NCBI RefSeq assembly: GCF_026163695.1
Contig: NZ_JAOTID010000001.1
Span: 558,001-622,000 of the forward strand
DNA length: 64,000 nt
Reading direction: 5' to 3'
DNA from: Shumkonia mesophila
Lineage (GTDB): Bacteria; Pseudomonadota; Alphaproteobacteria; Rhodospirillales; Shumkoniaceae
Positions 23,255-34,447 of the stretch are shown in pieces. Every line of letters begins with the position of its first letter. Position 1 is the stretch's first letter. The position numbers and the translations under genes are program-made. A model generated the notes under the pieces. The model saw only the letters and a program-made list of their open reading frames with translations, ran no database searches and was not told the origin of the DNA.

Positions 23255-24992
23255 CGCTCGGTTCCTTGGCCGCCGTTGGAAGCATCAGGCAGACGCGGGT
23301 TCCCCGCCCCGGTTCGCTCTCAAGCGTGACGATTCCGCCAGACTGGCGGGCGAAACCGTAGACCATGCTGAGCCCTAAACCGCTGCCCTCGCCCACCTCG
23401 CGGGTGGTGAAGAATGGCTCGAAGGCGTGCTCCAGGACGTCCGGGGTCATTCCGCAGCCGGTATCGGTCAGGTTTATTTCCACATAATCGCCCGCCGGCG
23501 GGCTGTCAGCCCCCCCCGCCCCCGCGATTTCCTGCTCGACGTGCCGGCGGCCGGCCGCGATGGTCAGTCGGCCGCCGTCCGGCATCGCCGCCTTGGCGTT
23601 GAAGGCGATGTTGACAAGGGCGTTCTCCAGGCCGTGGGGATCGATCCTGACGGTGGGAAGGTCCCTTTCCAGCCGGGTCTCGACCTCGATGGTCTCGCCT
23701 AAGGAGCGGCGGATCAGGTCGAGCAGACCCTCGATCAGGGCGGCCGGCCGGACGATTTCGGGATTGAGGGTTTCCTTGCGCGAGAACGACAGCAGCTGGT
23801 GGGTCAGGCGCCCGCCCCTCCTCGCGGCCTCCATCGCATTCTCCAGGTAGATGTGGATGCGGTCGTCCTTGTCGAGCTGGCTTTGCGCCAAGTCGATGCT
23901 GCTCTGGATGATTTGCAGCAGGTTGTTGAAATCGTGCGCGGTGCCGCCGGCCAACTGGCCGACCACCTCCATCTTCTGGACATGGCGCAGCCGGCGCTCC
24001 ATCGACTGGCGCTCGGTGATGTCGTGGAAGACCAGCAGAAGGCGGGGCTCGCCGCCGATCTCGATGGTCTCGCCAGCCAGAAGGACGGTACGCTCCTGCC
24101 CGCCTTTGGTCAAAAAGATGGCCTCGAAATCGCGGATAGAGCCGTCCCGCTTCAGGCGTTCGACGAAGATCGCCCGCTGCTCCAGGTCGGCCCAGTTGTG
24201 CAGTTCGACGGCGGTCTTGCCGATGGCCTCGCCGCGCGTGAACCCCCACAGCGACAGCCACATGGCGTTGGCGTCGAGAAGCCGGCCGTCGTCGATCTCG
24301 GAAATGGCCATGGCGGCGGGGCTGGCCTGGAAGGCCTTGGCAAAGCGAGCCTCGCTTTCGCGCACCGCCGCTTCGGCTTGCTTGCGGGCGGTGATGTCGC
24401 GGTCGATCCCCCGGTATCCGCGGAAGGCGCCCCGTTTGTCGAAGATCGGCACGCCGCTGGTTTCCATGAACACGCGGTGGCCGTCCCTGTGCAGGGTGAC
24501 GTTCTCAAGCAGCGAGAACGAGCGGCGTTCCGACGTGATGGCGGCGAACTCCTTGGCCATGCGGGCGGCCTCATCGGGCGGCATCAGGTCGAACGGGGCC
24601 TTGCCGATCACCTCCTCGGGCGTGTAGCCCAGGAAATCGTGGACCCTCGAGCTGGCATAGGTATAGACGCCGGTCTCGTCGATTTCCCACACCCAGTCGG
24701 GATTCTCGGCGAAGGCTTTCAGCCGCTCACGGGATTCGGCCAAGGCCTCCTCGGCGCGGGCCTGGCGGGCTCCGAGGTGGTTGAAAAGCCAGAGCGGCGC
24801 GATCAGGGAGACGACCGACGCGCCCACCGCGACGGCGACGTAGCGCCAGTGTTCGTCGGCGGTTTCCGCGACGTAGCCGGGGTTAAGCCGGGCCAGAACG
24901 CGGTCTTCCAGCAGGAACTCCCAAAGGCCGGCAACGGCGAACACCGTCAGGACGATCAATCCACCAATGGCGTAGACCTGTCGAGACCGCAT
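23247..24992 (-). CDS. membrane-bound PAS sensor histidine kinase
   Basis: A protein of 581 aa. Two N-terminal transmembrane helices (about 8-26 and 50-68) flank a short periplasmic loop. Two PAS domains follow ([20 protein letters not shown] and [20 protein letters not shown]). The dimerisation box [14 protein letters not shown] contains the phospho-His. The ATPase has the N box [19 protein letters not shown] and G boxes DTGCGM and [10 protein letters not shown]. The signal is unknown; two PAS domains suggest a ligand or redox input. It is 89 bp downstream of purH on the same strand, so it may have its own promoter. Confidence 0.92.
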   Translation of the reverse strand: MRSRQVYAIGGLIVLTVFAVAGLWEFLLEDRVLARLNPGYVAETADEHWRYVAVAVGASVVSLIAPLWLFNHLGARQARAEEALAESRERLKAFAENPDWVWEIDETGVYTYASSRVHDFLGYTPEEVIGKAPFDLMPPDEAARMAKEFAAITSERRSFSLLENVTLHRDGHRVFMETSGVPIFDKRGAFRGYRGIDRDITARKQAEAAVRESEARFAKAFQASPAAMAISEIDDGRLLDANAMWLSLWGFTRGEAIGKTAVELHNWADLEQRAIFVERLKRDGSIRDFEAIFLTKGGQERTVLLAGETIEIGGEPRLLLVFHDITERQSMERRLRHVQKMEVVGQLAGGTAHDFNNLLQIIQSSIDLAQSQLDKDDRIHIYLENAMEAARRGGRLTHQLLSFSRKETLNPEIVRPAALIEGLLDLIRRSLGETIEVETRLERDLPTVRIDPHGLENALVNIAFNAKAAMPDGGRLTIAAGRRHVEQEIAGAGGADSPPAGDYVEINLTDTGCGMTPDVLEHAFEPFFTTREVGEGSGLGLSMVYGFARQSGGIVTLESEPGRGTRVCLMLPTAAKEPSDA

Positions 24993-25081
24993 GGCGTCCC
25001 TACTCCACCGTCGCCCGGCGAGCAACCCAGGCGCACCTTTTGGTAGCACAGACGCCGGCCGGAGTCTCCGGCGCAGACGGC

Positions 25082-26653
25082 CTAGTGGCGGAAGTGGCGC
25101 ATGCCGGTGAACACCATGGCAAGGCCTTTCTCGTCGGCCGCCTTGATGACCTCTTCGTCGCGCATCGAGCCACCCGGCTGGATCACCGCGGTGGCCCCCG
25201 CCTCGGCGGCGGCCAGCAGGCCGTCGGCGAAGGGGAAGAAGGCATCCGAAGCCACCACCGAGCCGATGGTGCGCGGTTGCGATTCTCCCGCCGCGGCCGA
25301 GGCCTCCTTCGACTTCCAGGCGGCGATGCGCGCCGAATCGACCCGGCTCATCTGCCCGGCGCCGCCGCCGACCAGGGCGCCGTCCTTGACGTAGACGATG
25401 GCGTTGGACTTGACGTGCTTGCAGATGGCGAAGGCGAACAGCAGGTCCTTCATCTCCTGGGCGCTTGGCGCCCGCTTGGTGACGACCTTGAGTTCGGCCG
25501 AGGTCACGGCGTCGTCGCGGGTCTGCAGCAGATAGCCGCCGGAGAGCGAGCGCAGCGTCATGCCGGGCGCCTTGGGGTCGGGCAGCCCGCCGGTCTCGAG
25601 CACCCGCAGGTTCTTCTTGGAGGCCAGCACGGTGCGGGCCTCGGCGCTGATCTCCGGCGCGATCACCACCTCGGCGAACAGCTTGGCGATTTCTTCCGCA
25701 GTGGCGCCGTCGAGCGGCCGGTTCAGCGCGACGATGCCGCCGAACGCGCTGACCGGGTCGCAGGCCAGGGCCTTGAGGTAGGCTTCCTTGACGCTGGCCC
25801 CGTGGGCGCAGCCGCAGGGGTTGGCGTGCTTGATGATGGCGCAGGCGGTTTCTTGGAACTCGGCCACCAGTTCGAAGGCGGCGTCGGTGTCGTTGTAGTT
25901 GTTGAAGCTCAATTCCTTGCCCTGCAACTGCCGGGCGGTGGCGACCCCCGGCCGCGCCTCGCCACTGACATAGAAGGCGGCCTGCTGGTGCGGGTTCTCG
26001 CCGTAGCGCAGTGTCTGCTTGAGTTCGCCGGCGAAGGCGGCGCGCTTCGGGAAGGGCTCGTTCAAGACACGCGCGAACCAGCCCGAGATGGCGGCGTCGT
26101 AAACGGCGGTGCGGGCATAGGCGGTGGCGGCCAGCTTCTTGCGGAATTCCAGCGTGGTGGCGCCTCCGTTGGCCTTCATCTCTTCCATGACGGCGGCGTA
26201 ATCGGCGGCATCGACGACGACGGTGACGAAGGCGTGGTTCTTGGCGGCGGCGCGGATCATGCCGGGGCCGCCGATGTCGATGTTCTCGATGCAGGTCTCG
26301 TAGTCGGCGCCCTTGGCCACGGTGGCCTCGAACGGATAGAGGTTGACCGCCACCAGGTCGATGGGGGCGATGCCGTGCTCCTTCATCGCCGCCTCGTGCT
26401 TGGCGTTGCCGCGAATGGCCAGCAGGCCGCCGTGGATCTTGGGGTGCAGGGTCTTGACCCGGCCGTCCATGATCTCGGGGAACCCGGTGTGCGCCGACAC
26501 CTCGGTCACCGGCACGCCGGCGTCGGCAAGCGCCTTGGCCGAGCCGCCGGTCGACAGGATCTCGACGCCGCTTGCGGCCAGGAATTTCCCGAACTCGATG
26601 AGCCCGGTCTTGTCGGAAACGGAAATCAGGGCGCGGCGGATGGGGCTCGACAT
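25082..26653 (-). CDS. purH: bifunctional AICAR transformylase / IMP cyclohydrolase PurH
   Basis: The last two steps of de novo purine synthesis: formylation of AICAR with 10-formyl-THF, then ring closure to IMP. The full length of 523 aa matches the family. The N-terminal MGS-like cyclohydrolase domain ([40 protein letters not shown]) is followed by the transformylase domain with the catalytic Lys-His in [13 protein letters not shown] and the end motif [14 protein letters not shown]. It lies 47 bp downstream of the dehydratase gene with a good GGAGG site before the ATG. Proximity to rsmB and a heparinase-like gene is common in this group. Confidence 0.97.
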   Translation of the reverse strand: MSSPIRRALISVSDKTGLIEFGKFLAASGVEILSTGGSAKALADAGVPVTEVSAHTGFPEIMDGRVKTLHPKIHGGLLAIRGNAKHEAAMKEHGIAPIDLVAVNLYPFEATVAKGADYETCIENIDIGGPGMIRAAAKNHAFVTVVVDAADYAAVMEEMKANGGATTLEFRKKLAATAYARTAVYDAAISGWFARVLNEPFPKRAAFAGELKQTLRYGENPHQQAAFYVSGEARPGVATARQLQGKELSFNNYNDTDAAFELVAEFQETACAIIKHANPCGCAHGASVKEAYLKALACDPVSAFGGIVALNRPLDGATAEEIAKLFAEVVIAPEISAEARTVLASKKNLRVLETGGLPDPKAPGMTLRSLSGGYLLQTRDDAVTSAELKVVTKRAPSAQEMKDLLFAFAICKHVKSNAIVYVKDGALVGGGAGQMSRVDSARIAAWKSKEASAAAGESQPRTIGSVVASDAFFPFADGLLAAAEAGATAVIQPGGSMRDEEVIKAADEKGLAMVFTGMRHFRH

Positions 26654-26700
26654 GGGAATTCCTCCGGAATGTTCTCAATGATCTTGGCGGGCGGGGCGGG

Positions 26701-28617
26701 TCATTGGGCCGCCGCCTTCTCGGACACGGCGGACCCGCGGTATTCGGGAACCAGGGTGTGCACGACGGCGCCCACGGCGTCGGCATCGGCCCGTGCGCAG
26801 GCCTCGCCCAACACCTTGAGCGCCCGGCGGATCTCGTCGGCATCGGCGGTGCGGGGCGCGGCGGCCATGACGCCGGCGTATTCGGTCGCGACCAGGGCCT
26901 CGCCGGAGTGGAACAGCTCCTCGTACAGTTTCTCGCCTGGGCGCAGGCCGACGACCTCGATCTTGACGTCGACGTCGGGCCTTAGCCCGGCCAGGCGGAT
27001 CATCTGGCGCGCCAAATCCAGGATCTTCACCGGCTGGCCCATCTCGAGCACGAAGATGCGTCCCGCGTGTTCGGCACGCGCCGCCCCCAGGGCGGAGGCT
27101 TCGAGCACCAGCTCGACGGCCTCGCGGATGGTCATGAAATAGCGCGTCATCTCGGGGTCGGTGATGGTCAGCGGGCCGCCGCCGGCCAGCTGGCGCTGGA
27201 ACAGCGGCACCACCGAGCCGGTCGAGCCCAGCACGTTACCGAAGCGCACGGTGACGAACCGGGTGTCGCCGTCGGCACCTCGCCGGAGATCGAGGGATTG
27301 GCACACCTGCTCGGCGATGCGCTTGGTGGCGCCCATGACGTTGGTGGGGTTCACCGCCTTGTCGCTGGAAATCAGCACCATGACGGCCACCCCGGCGGCG
27401 CGGCAGGCCTCGGCGACGTTGGCGGTGCCGACGACGTTGGTCATCAGTCCTTCGAAGGGGTTGATCTCGACCAGCGGCACGTGCTTCAGCGCGGCGGCGT
27501 GGAACACCAGCTCGGGCCGGGTTTCGGCCATGAGCGAGTCCAGGCGGGCACGATCGCGCACGTCGGCGATGACGGCACGCCGGGCCAAGGTGGGGTGTTT
27601 CTCCCCAACCTCCAGATCGATCTGGTAGAGATGGTATTCGGAGCTGTCGAGCAGCACCACCTGGGCCGGCCCGAAGCCGCAGACCTGGCGCACCAGTTCG
27701 CTGCCGATGCTGCCGCCGGCGCCGGTGACCAGGACGCGCCGGCCGGCGATCAGGCCGCCCATGGCGTCGCGGTCGAGCGGCATCTGGGGGCGGCCCAGCA
27801 GATCCTCCACCGCGATCGGCTTGATCTCGACCCTGTCCTCGACACCGGCCTTGAAATCGGTGAGGCGGGGGATGCGGGCCAGCGTCATGCCCAGCGCGTG
27901 TGACTCATCCAAAAGCCGGCGCACCCGGGCGCCGTCCGTCCGCTCGTCGGTCAGCACCAGGCGCTGTGGGCGCCGCCCCCGTTCGGCCAGCCGGCCGACC
28001 ACGGCGGTCAACTCGTCGGTGGTGCCGATCACCTCGATGCCATGGATGACGCGCCCGACCCGCGTGAAGTTGCGCTCGGCGAGGATGCCGACCACCTGGT
28101 AGGCGCCGTTGCGTTGCCGGGAAACGGCGCGGATGAACAATTCGGCGCCGTCGCCGGAGCCGACCAGCAGGACCGGGATGCGCTGCAACCCCTGCTGGTC
28201 GCGGCGCAGTTCGATGCGGCCGTCCTTATAGAGGCGATAAAGAAAGCGCGGCCCGCCCAGCAGCGCGATGAGGACGAACCAGTTGATGAAGGGCAGCGAA
28301 CGCGGCAGGCCGTCCAGGCGCGTCCACATGAACATCACCGCCAGGAAGACCAGGATCACCAGGGTGGCCGCCCGGGTGACGGCCAGAAGCTCGTTCAGCG
28401 AGGCGTAGCGCCAGACGCCGCGATAGAGCCCCATCAACCGGAAAACGACGGCCGCGATCAGGGTGAAGGTCACCACCCCCTGGATCAGCAAGTCGGTCGG
28501 GTAATAAAGCAGAATGTCGCTGGCCCGCAGATAGAGCGAGACGACGAACGCCACCGCCGCCATCACGAGGTCGTGGGCATACGCGATCGTGGCCCGGGAG
28601 ATGATCCTGGTCAGCAT
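26701..28617 (-). CDS. membrane nucleotide-sugar 4,6-dehydratase (WbpM/CapD/FlaA1 type)
   Basis: A 638-aa inner-membrane enzyme of surface-polysaccharide synthesis. Four to five N-terminal transmembrane helices (about 10-120) precede a CoA-binding-like Rossmann domain (IPVLLVGSGDGAELFIRAV) and the SDR catalytic domain starting VLVTGAGGSIGSELVRQ near residue 298. The catalytic set is of WbpM type: Ser in LISSDKAVNPT and Met-Lys in NVMGATKR, where classical SDRs have Tyr-Lys. It probably converts UDP-GlcNAc to the 4-keto-6-deoxy sugar. The phosphosugar transferase gene lies upstream on the same strand. Confidence 0.93.
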   Translation of the reverse strand: MLTRIISRATIAYAHDLVMAAVAFVVSLYLRASDILLYYPTDLLIQGVVTFTLIAAVVFRLMGLYRGVWRYASLNELLAVTRAATLVILVFLAVMFMWTRLDGLPRSLPFINWFVLIALLGGPRFLYRLYKDGRIELRRDQQGLQRIPVLLVGSGDGAELFIRAVSRQRNGAYQVVGILAERNFTRVGRVIHGIEVIGTTDELTAVVGRLAERGRRPQRLVLTDERTDGARVRRLLDESHALGMTLARIPRLTDFKAGVEDRVEIKPIAVEDLLGRPQMPLDRDAMGGLIAGRRVLVTGAGGSIGSELVRQVCGFGPAQVVLLDSSEYHLYQIDLEVGEKHPTLARRAVIADVRDRARLDSLMAETRPELVFHAAALKHVPLVEINPFEGLMTNVVGTANVAEACRAAGVAVMVLISSDKAVNPTNVMGATKRIAEQVCQSLDLRRGADGDTRFVTVRFGNVLGSTGSVVPLFQRQLAGGGPLTITDPEMTRYFMTIREAVELVLEASALGAARAEHAGRIFVLEMGQPVKILDLARQMIRLAGLRPDVDVKIEVVGLRPGEKLYEELFHSGEALVATEYAGVMAAAPRTADADEIRRALKVLGEACARADADAVGAVVHTLVPEYRGSAVSEKAAAQ

Positions 28618-28771
28618 CGGGCGAACTTGTCGAGCTCCTCAAGGGCGGGACGGCGGCCGCTGCCGGCTGCCGTTTCGCGCAGACCTTCTACCACGGAGAA
28701 AGGCGGATGCCACGTGCGATTTTGGCGATTTCGCGGCGCGGCAAGCCGAACGGAAACGACGCCCGGAGGGA

Positions 28772-29788
28772 TCAGGACGCCGGTCCGCGCGCGGCGCCGG
28801 CGCCCCGCTTAAGGAAGACCAGCAGGGCGGCGACGACAGGAACGGCCCCTGCCAGCGCCAAGCCCTCCCACCCCAGCGCGGCCGCCGCCGCCAGGCCGAC
28901 GAGCAGGCCGTCGACGACAAGGACCGAGACCGACACCCGGGCGTGGCTGGCGCCCTCGCCCACCGCCCGCTGATAGAAATGCTCGCGGTGCGGCCGCCAG
29001 ATCCTTTCGCGGCGCAGCACGCGGCGCCCCAGGGTCAGGGTGGCATCGGTCAGATAGTAGAGCGCCAAGATGAGGGCGGCGGCGGCCTGCCCGTGGGCGG
29101 CCATGGTCAGCAGCAGCCAGCCGATCGCGAAACCCAGCGGCACGCTGCCGACGTCGCCCAGGAAGATGCGGGCCGGCTGCCAATTCCACCACAGGAAGCC
29201 GACGGCCGCCGCCGCCAGGGTCAGGCCGAAGGCCGGCAGCGCCGGGCCGAGCCCGACCAGCGTCGCCACCACGGCGACGCCGGCTCCGGTGGTGGCCGCC
29301 TCGACGCCGCTCAGGCCATCGATGCCGTCCATGAAGTTGAAGAGGTTGATGTACCAGATCCACAGCAGGCCGGCGGCCGCGGTGTCGAGCGGCCCCGGCA
29401 GCAGGCCGCCGAAATAGGGCCCGGGCGGCGGGACGGCAATGAGGGCGACGGCGACGGCGGCGGCCTGTCCAAGCAGGCGCCACACCGGCGGCAGGCTCTT
29501 GAGGTCGTCAACCCAGGAGAGGGCGCCGAGAGCCAGCGCGAGGCCGCCAAGCACGAACACCGGCGCCGGCGGCGCGACGCCCCATGCCGCCGCTCCGATC
29601 CATGCCGCCACCAGCACAGGCACCACCGCGAGGCCGCCGCCGCGCGGCGTCGGCACCCGGTGGCTGCTGCGCTCGTTGGGATGGTCGAGGATGGCGCGCC
29701 GGCGCAGGGTGGCGAGGACCAGCCGGGTCCCCGCCAGAACGGCGGTCAGCACGGCAAGGCAAAGGGCGGCAAGGGCGAACGGCGACAT
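28772..29788 (-). CDS. WecA/MraY-family phosphosugar-lipid transferase
   Basis: A polytopic protein of 338 aa (about 10-11 helices) that starts lipid-linked glycan assembly by moving a sugar-phosphate onto undecaprenyl phosphate. Diagnostic motifs are HPNERSSHRVPTPRGGGLAV, SWVDDLKSLPP with the Mg-binding aspartates, FNFMDGIDGLSGVEA, RIFLGDVGSVPLGFAIGW, and the cytoplasmic HREHFYQRAV. The last motif and the GT4 layout favour a WecA- or WbpL-like O-antigen/EPS initiator over MraY. It lies upstream of the dehydratase, with 154 bp between them. Confidence 0.92.
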   Translation of the reverse strand: MSPFALAALCLAVLTAVLAGTRLVLATLRRRAILDHPNERSSHRVPTPRGGGLAVVPVLVAAWIGAAAWGVAPPAPVFVLGGLALALGALSWVDDLKSLPPVWRLLGQAAAVAVALIAVPPPGPYFGGLLPGPLDTAAAGLLWIWYINLFNFMDGIDGLSGVEAATTGAGVAVVATLVGLGPALPAFGLTLAAAAVGFLWWNWQPARIFLGDVGSVPLGFAIGWLLLTMAAHGQAAAALILALYYLTDATLTLGRRVLRRERIWRPHREHFYQRAVGEGASHARVSVSVLVVDGLLVGLAAAAALGWEGLALAGAVPVVAALLVFLKRGAGAARGPAS

Positions 29789-29853
29789 GGGCCGGACTGT
29801 AGCGCGAAGCCGACGCTCCGCCACGGGGAAAATGCACCCCGGGACGGCGCCGG

Positions 29854-29882
29854 TTGACAGGCGTCGGCGGGGCCGATAGAGC
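29854..29882 (+). promoter_or_regulatory. possible promoter of the nucleotide-sugar dehydrogenase gene
   Basis: TTGACA (29854-29859) is followed after 17 bp by the weak -10 candidate TAGAGC (29877-29882), ending 29 bp before the dehydrogenase ATG in a divergent intergenic region. The -35 is perfect and the -10 poor. Confidence 0.35.
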
Positions 29883-29911
29883 TTTCGCGGTCCGCAACGA
29901 AAGAAACAACA

Positions 29912-31195
<1,284 letters not shown>

Positions 31196-31210
31196 GGGGT
31201 CGGATGCCGG

Positions 31211-32875
31211 TCAGGCGCGGTTCAGCCGCCACTTGACCAGCGCGCCCTGGCCGTCAAGGCCGCCTGTCACCATGATCTGCCGGGTCCGGCGGGGCGTTCC
31301 GTCGCCCAGATAGACGCTGTCCTCGAGCGAAACGGCGCCGCCCTCGGCGCGGAATTTCCAGCCGTGACCGGCCGCGGTGCGCAACAGGACGCCCGTGCCT
31401 TCCGCCAGCAGGGAGGCCTGGATTCGCGGATGCAGGTGGAAGCGGATGGCGAAGGTCTTGCCGCCCGGCCCCGTCAGTTCGTCCTCGCCGCGCACGTCCT
31501 CGCCGTCGGCGGCCAGAAAGACGGCGCGGCGGTGGATCAGGCCGAACGGCCTGCGATAGCCGTCGTGGCTGGCTTCGATCAACAGGCTGCCGTCGAATTC
31601 CCGGCGCCCGGTGCTGACGTCGACCGGCCGTCGGCCGAGGCCGCCGCCGGGGACAAGATCGGCCGAGTTGACGTCGTCGACGACCAGCGCCGAGTGGGCG
31701 GCGGTGGCCCGAAGCGCGCCCTGCCAATGGGCCTCGGCCTCGGGATGGGCGCCGCAGTTGACGACGATGCGCTCGCGCCCGACGCTGAACTCGAAGCTGA
31801 GCGTACCGGCGTGGGCCTTGCGGTCGGCGCCCGGCGGCGGCGGCGGACCGGCGTCGACGATGACGACGGCGCGCCCGGCCGCCAACCGGTGAAAGCCGGT
31901 GTGCGGCGCGCTGGACAACGGTTTGCCCCGGGCCCTGGCCTGGGCGAACAGGGCATCCAGGCGTTCGCGCTCGCCCTCGTTGCCGCCGTTGAAGAGGGCC
32001 AGGCCGCCGTCGCCGTGGCGCAGCGCGCGCAACAAGGGCGGCATGCGGTCGATCGCCCCTTGCAGCCAGTCGGGGACGTCCTGGTCGCCGGCCAGCAGCA
32101 GGGCCCGAAGATCCAGGCAGTCGCCCAGAACGTCGGCCTGGATGGCCGGGCAGCGCTCGATATGGCCGCCGTCGGGCCAGACCTGGCGGGCGATCTCCTG
32201 TTCCAGGCCCCGCATCGTGGTCTCGAAGTGCCGCTCGAAGCCGGGCAGGCTGAGCGCCGCATAGCAAAGCCCCTTCAGCGCGCGCAGGCTGCGGGCGTTG
32301 GGCGGCCGGCGCTTGACCGTGCGCCGCAGGTGGCGGGTCTGGACGGCCAGCGAGCCCAGCAGGCGCGCCGTGAAGGCGGCGTCGGCGTCGGCGGCGAGGA
32401 AGCGGAAATGGCTGAGCCAGGCGACCAGGCGGTCGGCCAACACGTGCGGGGCCCAAGCCCCGGCCCGCCAGTGGCCATAGTGCGCGAGCCAGCCGTCGAT
32501 GAGGGCGCGGGCGCGGGGAGCCGCATCCTCTCCGCCGTAGGCGCGAAGGTCCCGCAGCCAGACGAAGCCATGCAGGAAATCGCTGGCCGTCCCCGACAGT
32601 TCAGGCGGCAGCGCCTCGAACCCGGGAATGGCGAGGGTCTTGCCCGCGAAGGGGAAGCGGCCACCGGCGATCCGTGCCCCCTTCTCGCGATCGCCCGACC
32701 ACAGATCGGGCGGCACCATCCGGAGCGCCCGCGGGGCGCGCCCGCCGAGGGTCAGGGGATAGAGCGGCAGCGAGAACAGCCACTCGGCGACGCCCCGCCT
32801 CGGGGTGCCGATCCACCGGGCGCGGCGCGATCCGCCGCCGACCCATGCGCTGTCCTTGATTGCCATCTGCTCCAT
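31211..32875 (-). CDS. heparinase II/III-family protein
   Basis: About 554 aa. An alpha/alpha toroid N-terminal half (SDFLHGFVWLRDLRAYGGED, WRAGAWAPHVLADRLVAWLS, then HLRRTVKRRPPNARSLRALK) and a beta-sandwich C-terminal half (LSFEFSVGRERIVVNCGA, then HSALVVDDVNSADL) match heparinase II/III-like polysaccharide lyases. No signal peptide is visible, unusual for a secreted lyase, so a cytoplasmic or modified role in glycan turnover is possible. Members beside rsmB and purH are common in alphaproteobacteria. The start is uncertain (32875 or 32866; an upstream frame continues). Its end converges with the dehydrogenase 15 bp away. Confidence 0.85.
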   Translation of the reverse strand: MEQMAIKDSAWVGGGSRRARWIGTPRRGVAEWLFSLPLYPLTLGGRAPRALRMVPPDLWSGDREKGARIAGGRFPFAGKTLAIPGFEALPPELSGTASDFLHGFVWLRDLRAYGGEDAAPRARALIDGWLAHYGHWRAGAWAPHVLADRLVAWLSHFRFLAADADAAFTARLLGSLAVQTRHLRRTVKRRPPNARSLRALKGLCYAALSLPGFERHFETTMRGLEQEIARQVWPDGGHIERCPAIQADVLGDCLDLRALLLAGDQDVPDWLQGAIDRMPPLLRALRHGDGGLALFNGGNEGERERLDALFAQARARGKPLSSAPHTGFHRLAAGRAVVIVDAGPPPPPGADRKAHAGTLSFEFSVGRERIVVNCGAHPEAEAHWQGALRATAAHSALVVDDVNSADLVPGGGLGRRPVDVSTGRREFDGSLLIEASHDGYRRPFGLIHRRAVFLAADGEDVRGEDELTGPGGKTFAIRFHLHPRIQASLLAEGTGVLLRTAAGHGWKFRAEGGAVSLEDSVYLGDGTPRRTRQIMVTGGLDGQGALVKWRLNRA

Positions 32876-33100
32876 TCCGCAAGCGGTACGGGCGGTCGTG
32901 TTCCCAGGCGCTGCGGATGGTGCCCCAATCGCCAAGGCTCGGCAAGGGGCGCCGGCAGGATTGCCCGCGGAAGGGGGTCAATCCCCCTCGAAGGCGGTCC
33001 GGTAGTCGCGCCTGCGGGCCGCGTTCCTTGAATGAAAAGGATCGGGGCGTGTGTTGCCGTCTTTCGGCCGGGGGGAGTAAAGGCCGATCGTCGGCGCCCC

Positions 33101-34447
33101 TTACAGGCGGCGCAGGCGGGCCGCGAAGAAGCCGTCCATGCCGCCTACGTGGTCCAGGTGGAAGGGGAACGTCCTCAGATCGCCGGCCTCCGTCACCAGT
33201 TCGGCCATGCCGCCCACCTCCTCGGCACCGACCGGCTGGCGCGCCACCGGCGCGCCGGCGCCGATCAGGGCGTCGATGCGCTGGGCCCCTTCCTCGGGTT
33301 GCAGCGAGCAGGCGCAATAGACGATCAGGCCGCCCGGCCGCACCATGGCGACGGCGGCTTCCAGCAGGGCTTGCTGTAGCGGGCCCAGGGCCTTGACGTC
33401 GTCTTCCGTGCGCAGCCAGGCGGCGTCGGGGTGGCGGCGCAGCGTGCCGGTGGCCGAGCACGGCACGTCGAGCAGGAGGGCGTCGGCCGGTTCCGCCGGC
33501 CGCCAGGCGATGGCGTCGGCGACCACCGTTTCGACGGCGAGTTCGAGGCGGGCCAGGTTGGCGCGCAGGCGGGAAACCCGGCCCTGGGCGCGATCCACCG
33601 CGATCACCCGGGCGCCGGCGGCGGCCAGCTGGGCGGACTTGCCGCCTGGCGCCGCGCAGAGGTCGAGCACCGTCTTGCCGGCCACCGGCCCAAGCAGGCG
33701 GGCGGGCAGCGCGGCGGCGGCGTCCTGCACCCACCAGGCGCCCTCGGCGAAGCCCGGCAGCGCCGGAATCGGGCCGTGCGGGTGGAGCCGCAGGCTGCCG
33801 GTGGGAAGCACGGTGCCGCCCAGCGCGCCCGCCCAATGTTCGGCGTCGCCCTTCACCGAGACATCGAGCGGCGGTTCCGCCAGATGGGCCTCGGCGATGC
33901 GCCGGCAGGTCGCCTCGCCATAGGCCGCCGACCATGAGTTCCACAGCCAGTCGGGGGTGTTGAGGCGCGCCGCGTCCTGGGCGTCGCGCAGGGCCAGGCC
34001 GCCCTGTGCCAGGCGGCGAAGCACGGCGTTGACGAGGCCGGCGTAGGTCGGCTGGCGGCGGGCCCGGGTCAGGCTGACGGCGGTGTCGACGGCGGCATGC
34101 GCCGGGGTCTCGAAGAACAGGATCTGGGCGGCGCCCAGGCGCAGGATATCGGTGACGGCGGCCGCCTTGGGGGGCAGCGACCGTTCCAGGAAGCTTCCCA
34201 GCAGGGCGTCGATCTGGCCCTTGCGGCGCAGCGCGGTGGCGGTCAGGTTGCGCACGAAGCCGCGGTCGCGCCCCTCCATGTGGGCGAGGTCGGTGTGCCC
34301 GTCCAGGGCCTCGTCGAGGCCGTGGCCGCGCCGGAGCACGGCGGTCAGCACGTCCAGCGCCACGGCGCGCGGATCGGCCGGCGGGCGGGGCTCGGGGCGT
34401 TTCTTTTGCGCCGGGCGCGGCCGGCGGTCGGGGGGCTTGGTCGTCAA
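33101..34447 (-). CDS. rsmB: 16S rRNA (cytosine-967-C5) methyltransferase RsmB
   Basis: A 448-aa SAM-dependent RNA methyltransferase. The N-terminal NusB-like domain (RAVALDVLTAVLRRGHGLDE, LRLGAAQILFFETPAHAAVD) is followed by the Nop2/Sun catalytic domain with the SAM loop LDLCAAPGGKSAQLAAAGA, DVPCSATGTLRRHPDAAW and the second catalytic Cys in VYCACSLQPEEG. The first Met is far inside the NusB domain, so the TTG at 34447 is taken as start. It overlaps the upstream stop codon (TTGA) and has GGAAGG at proper distance. Translationally coupled to the cyclase gene. Confidence 0.92.
   Translation of the reverse strand: MTTKPPDRRPRPAQKKRPEPRPPADPRAVALDVLTAVLRRGHGLDEALDGHTDLAHMEGRDRGFVRNLTATALRRKGQIDALLGSFLERSLPPKAAAVTDILRLGAAQILFFETPAHAAVDTAVSLTRARRQPTYAGLVNAVLRRLAQGGLALRDAQDAARLNTPDWLWNSWSAAYGEATCRRIAEAHLAEPPLDVSVKGDAEHWAGALGGTVLPTGSLRLHPHGPIPALPGFAEGAWWVQDAAAALPARLLGPVAGKTVLDLCAAPGGKSAQLAAAGARVIAVDRAQGRVSRLRANLARLELAVETVVADAIAWRPAEPADALLLDVPCSATGTLRRHPDAAWLRTEDDVKALGPLQQALLEAAVAMVRPGGLIVYCACSLQPEEGAQRIDALIGAGAPVARQPVGAEEVGGMAELVTEAGDLRTFPFHLDHVGGMDGFFAARLRRL

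Noticed and set aside
23247-26843. A single 1198-codon minus-strand frame spanning the kinase and purH
   Set aside because: The N-terminal two thirds are the wrong frame of purH. The kinase has its own ATG at 24992 with a normal membrane anchor, so this is not a fusion.
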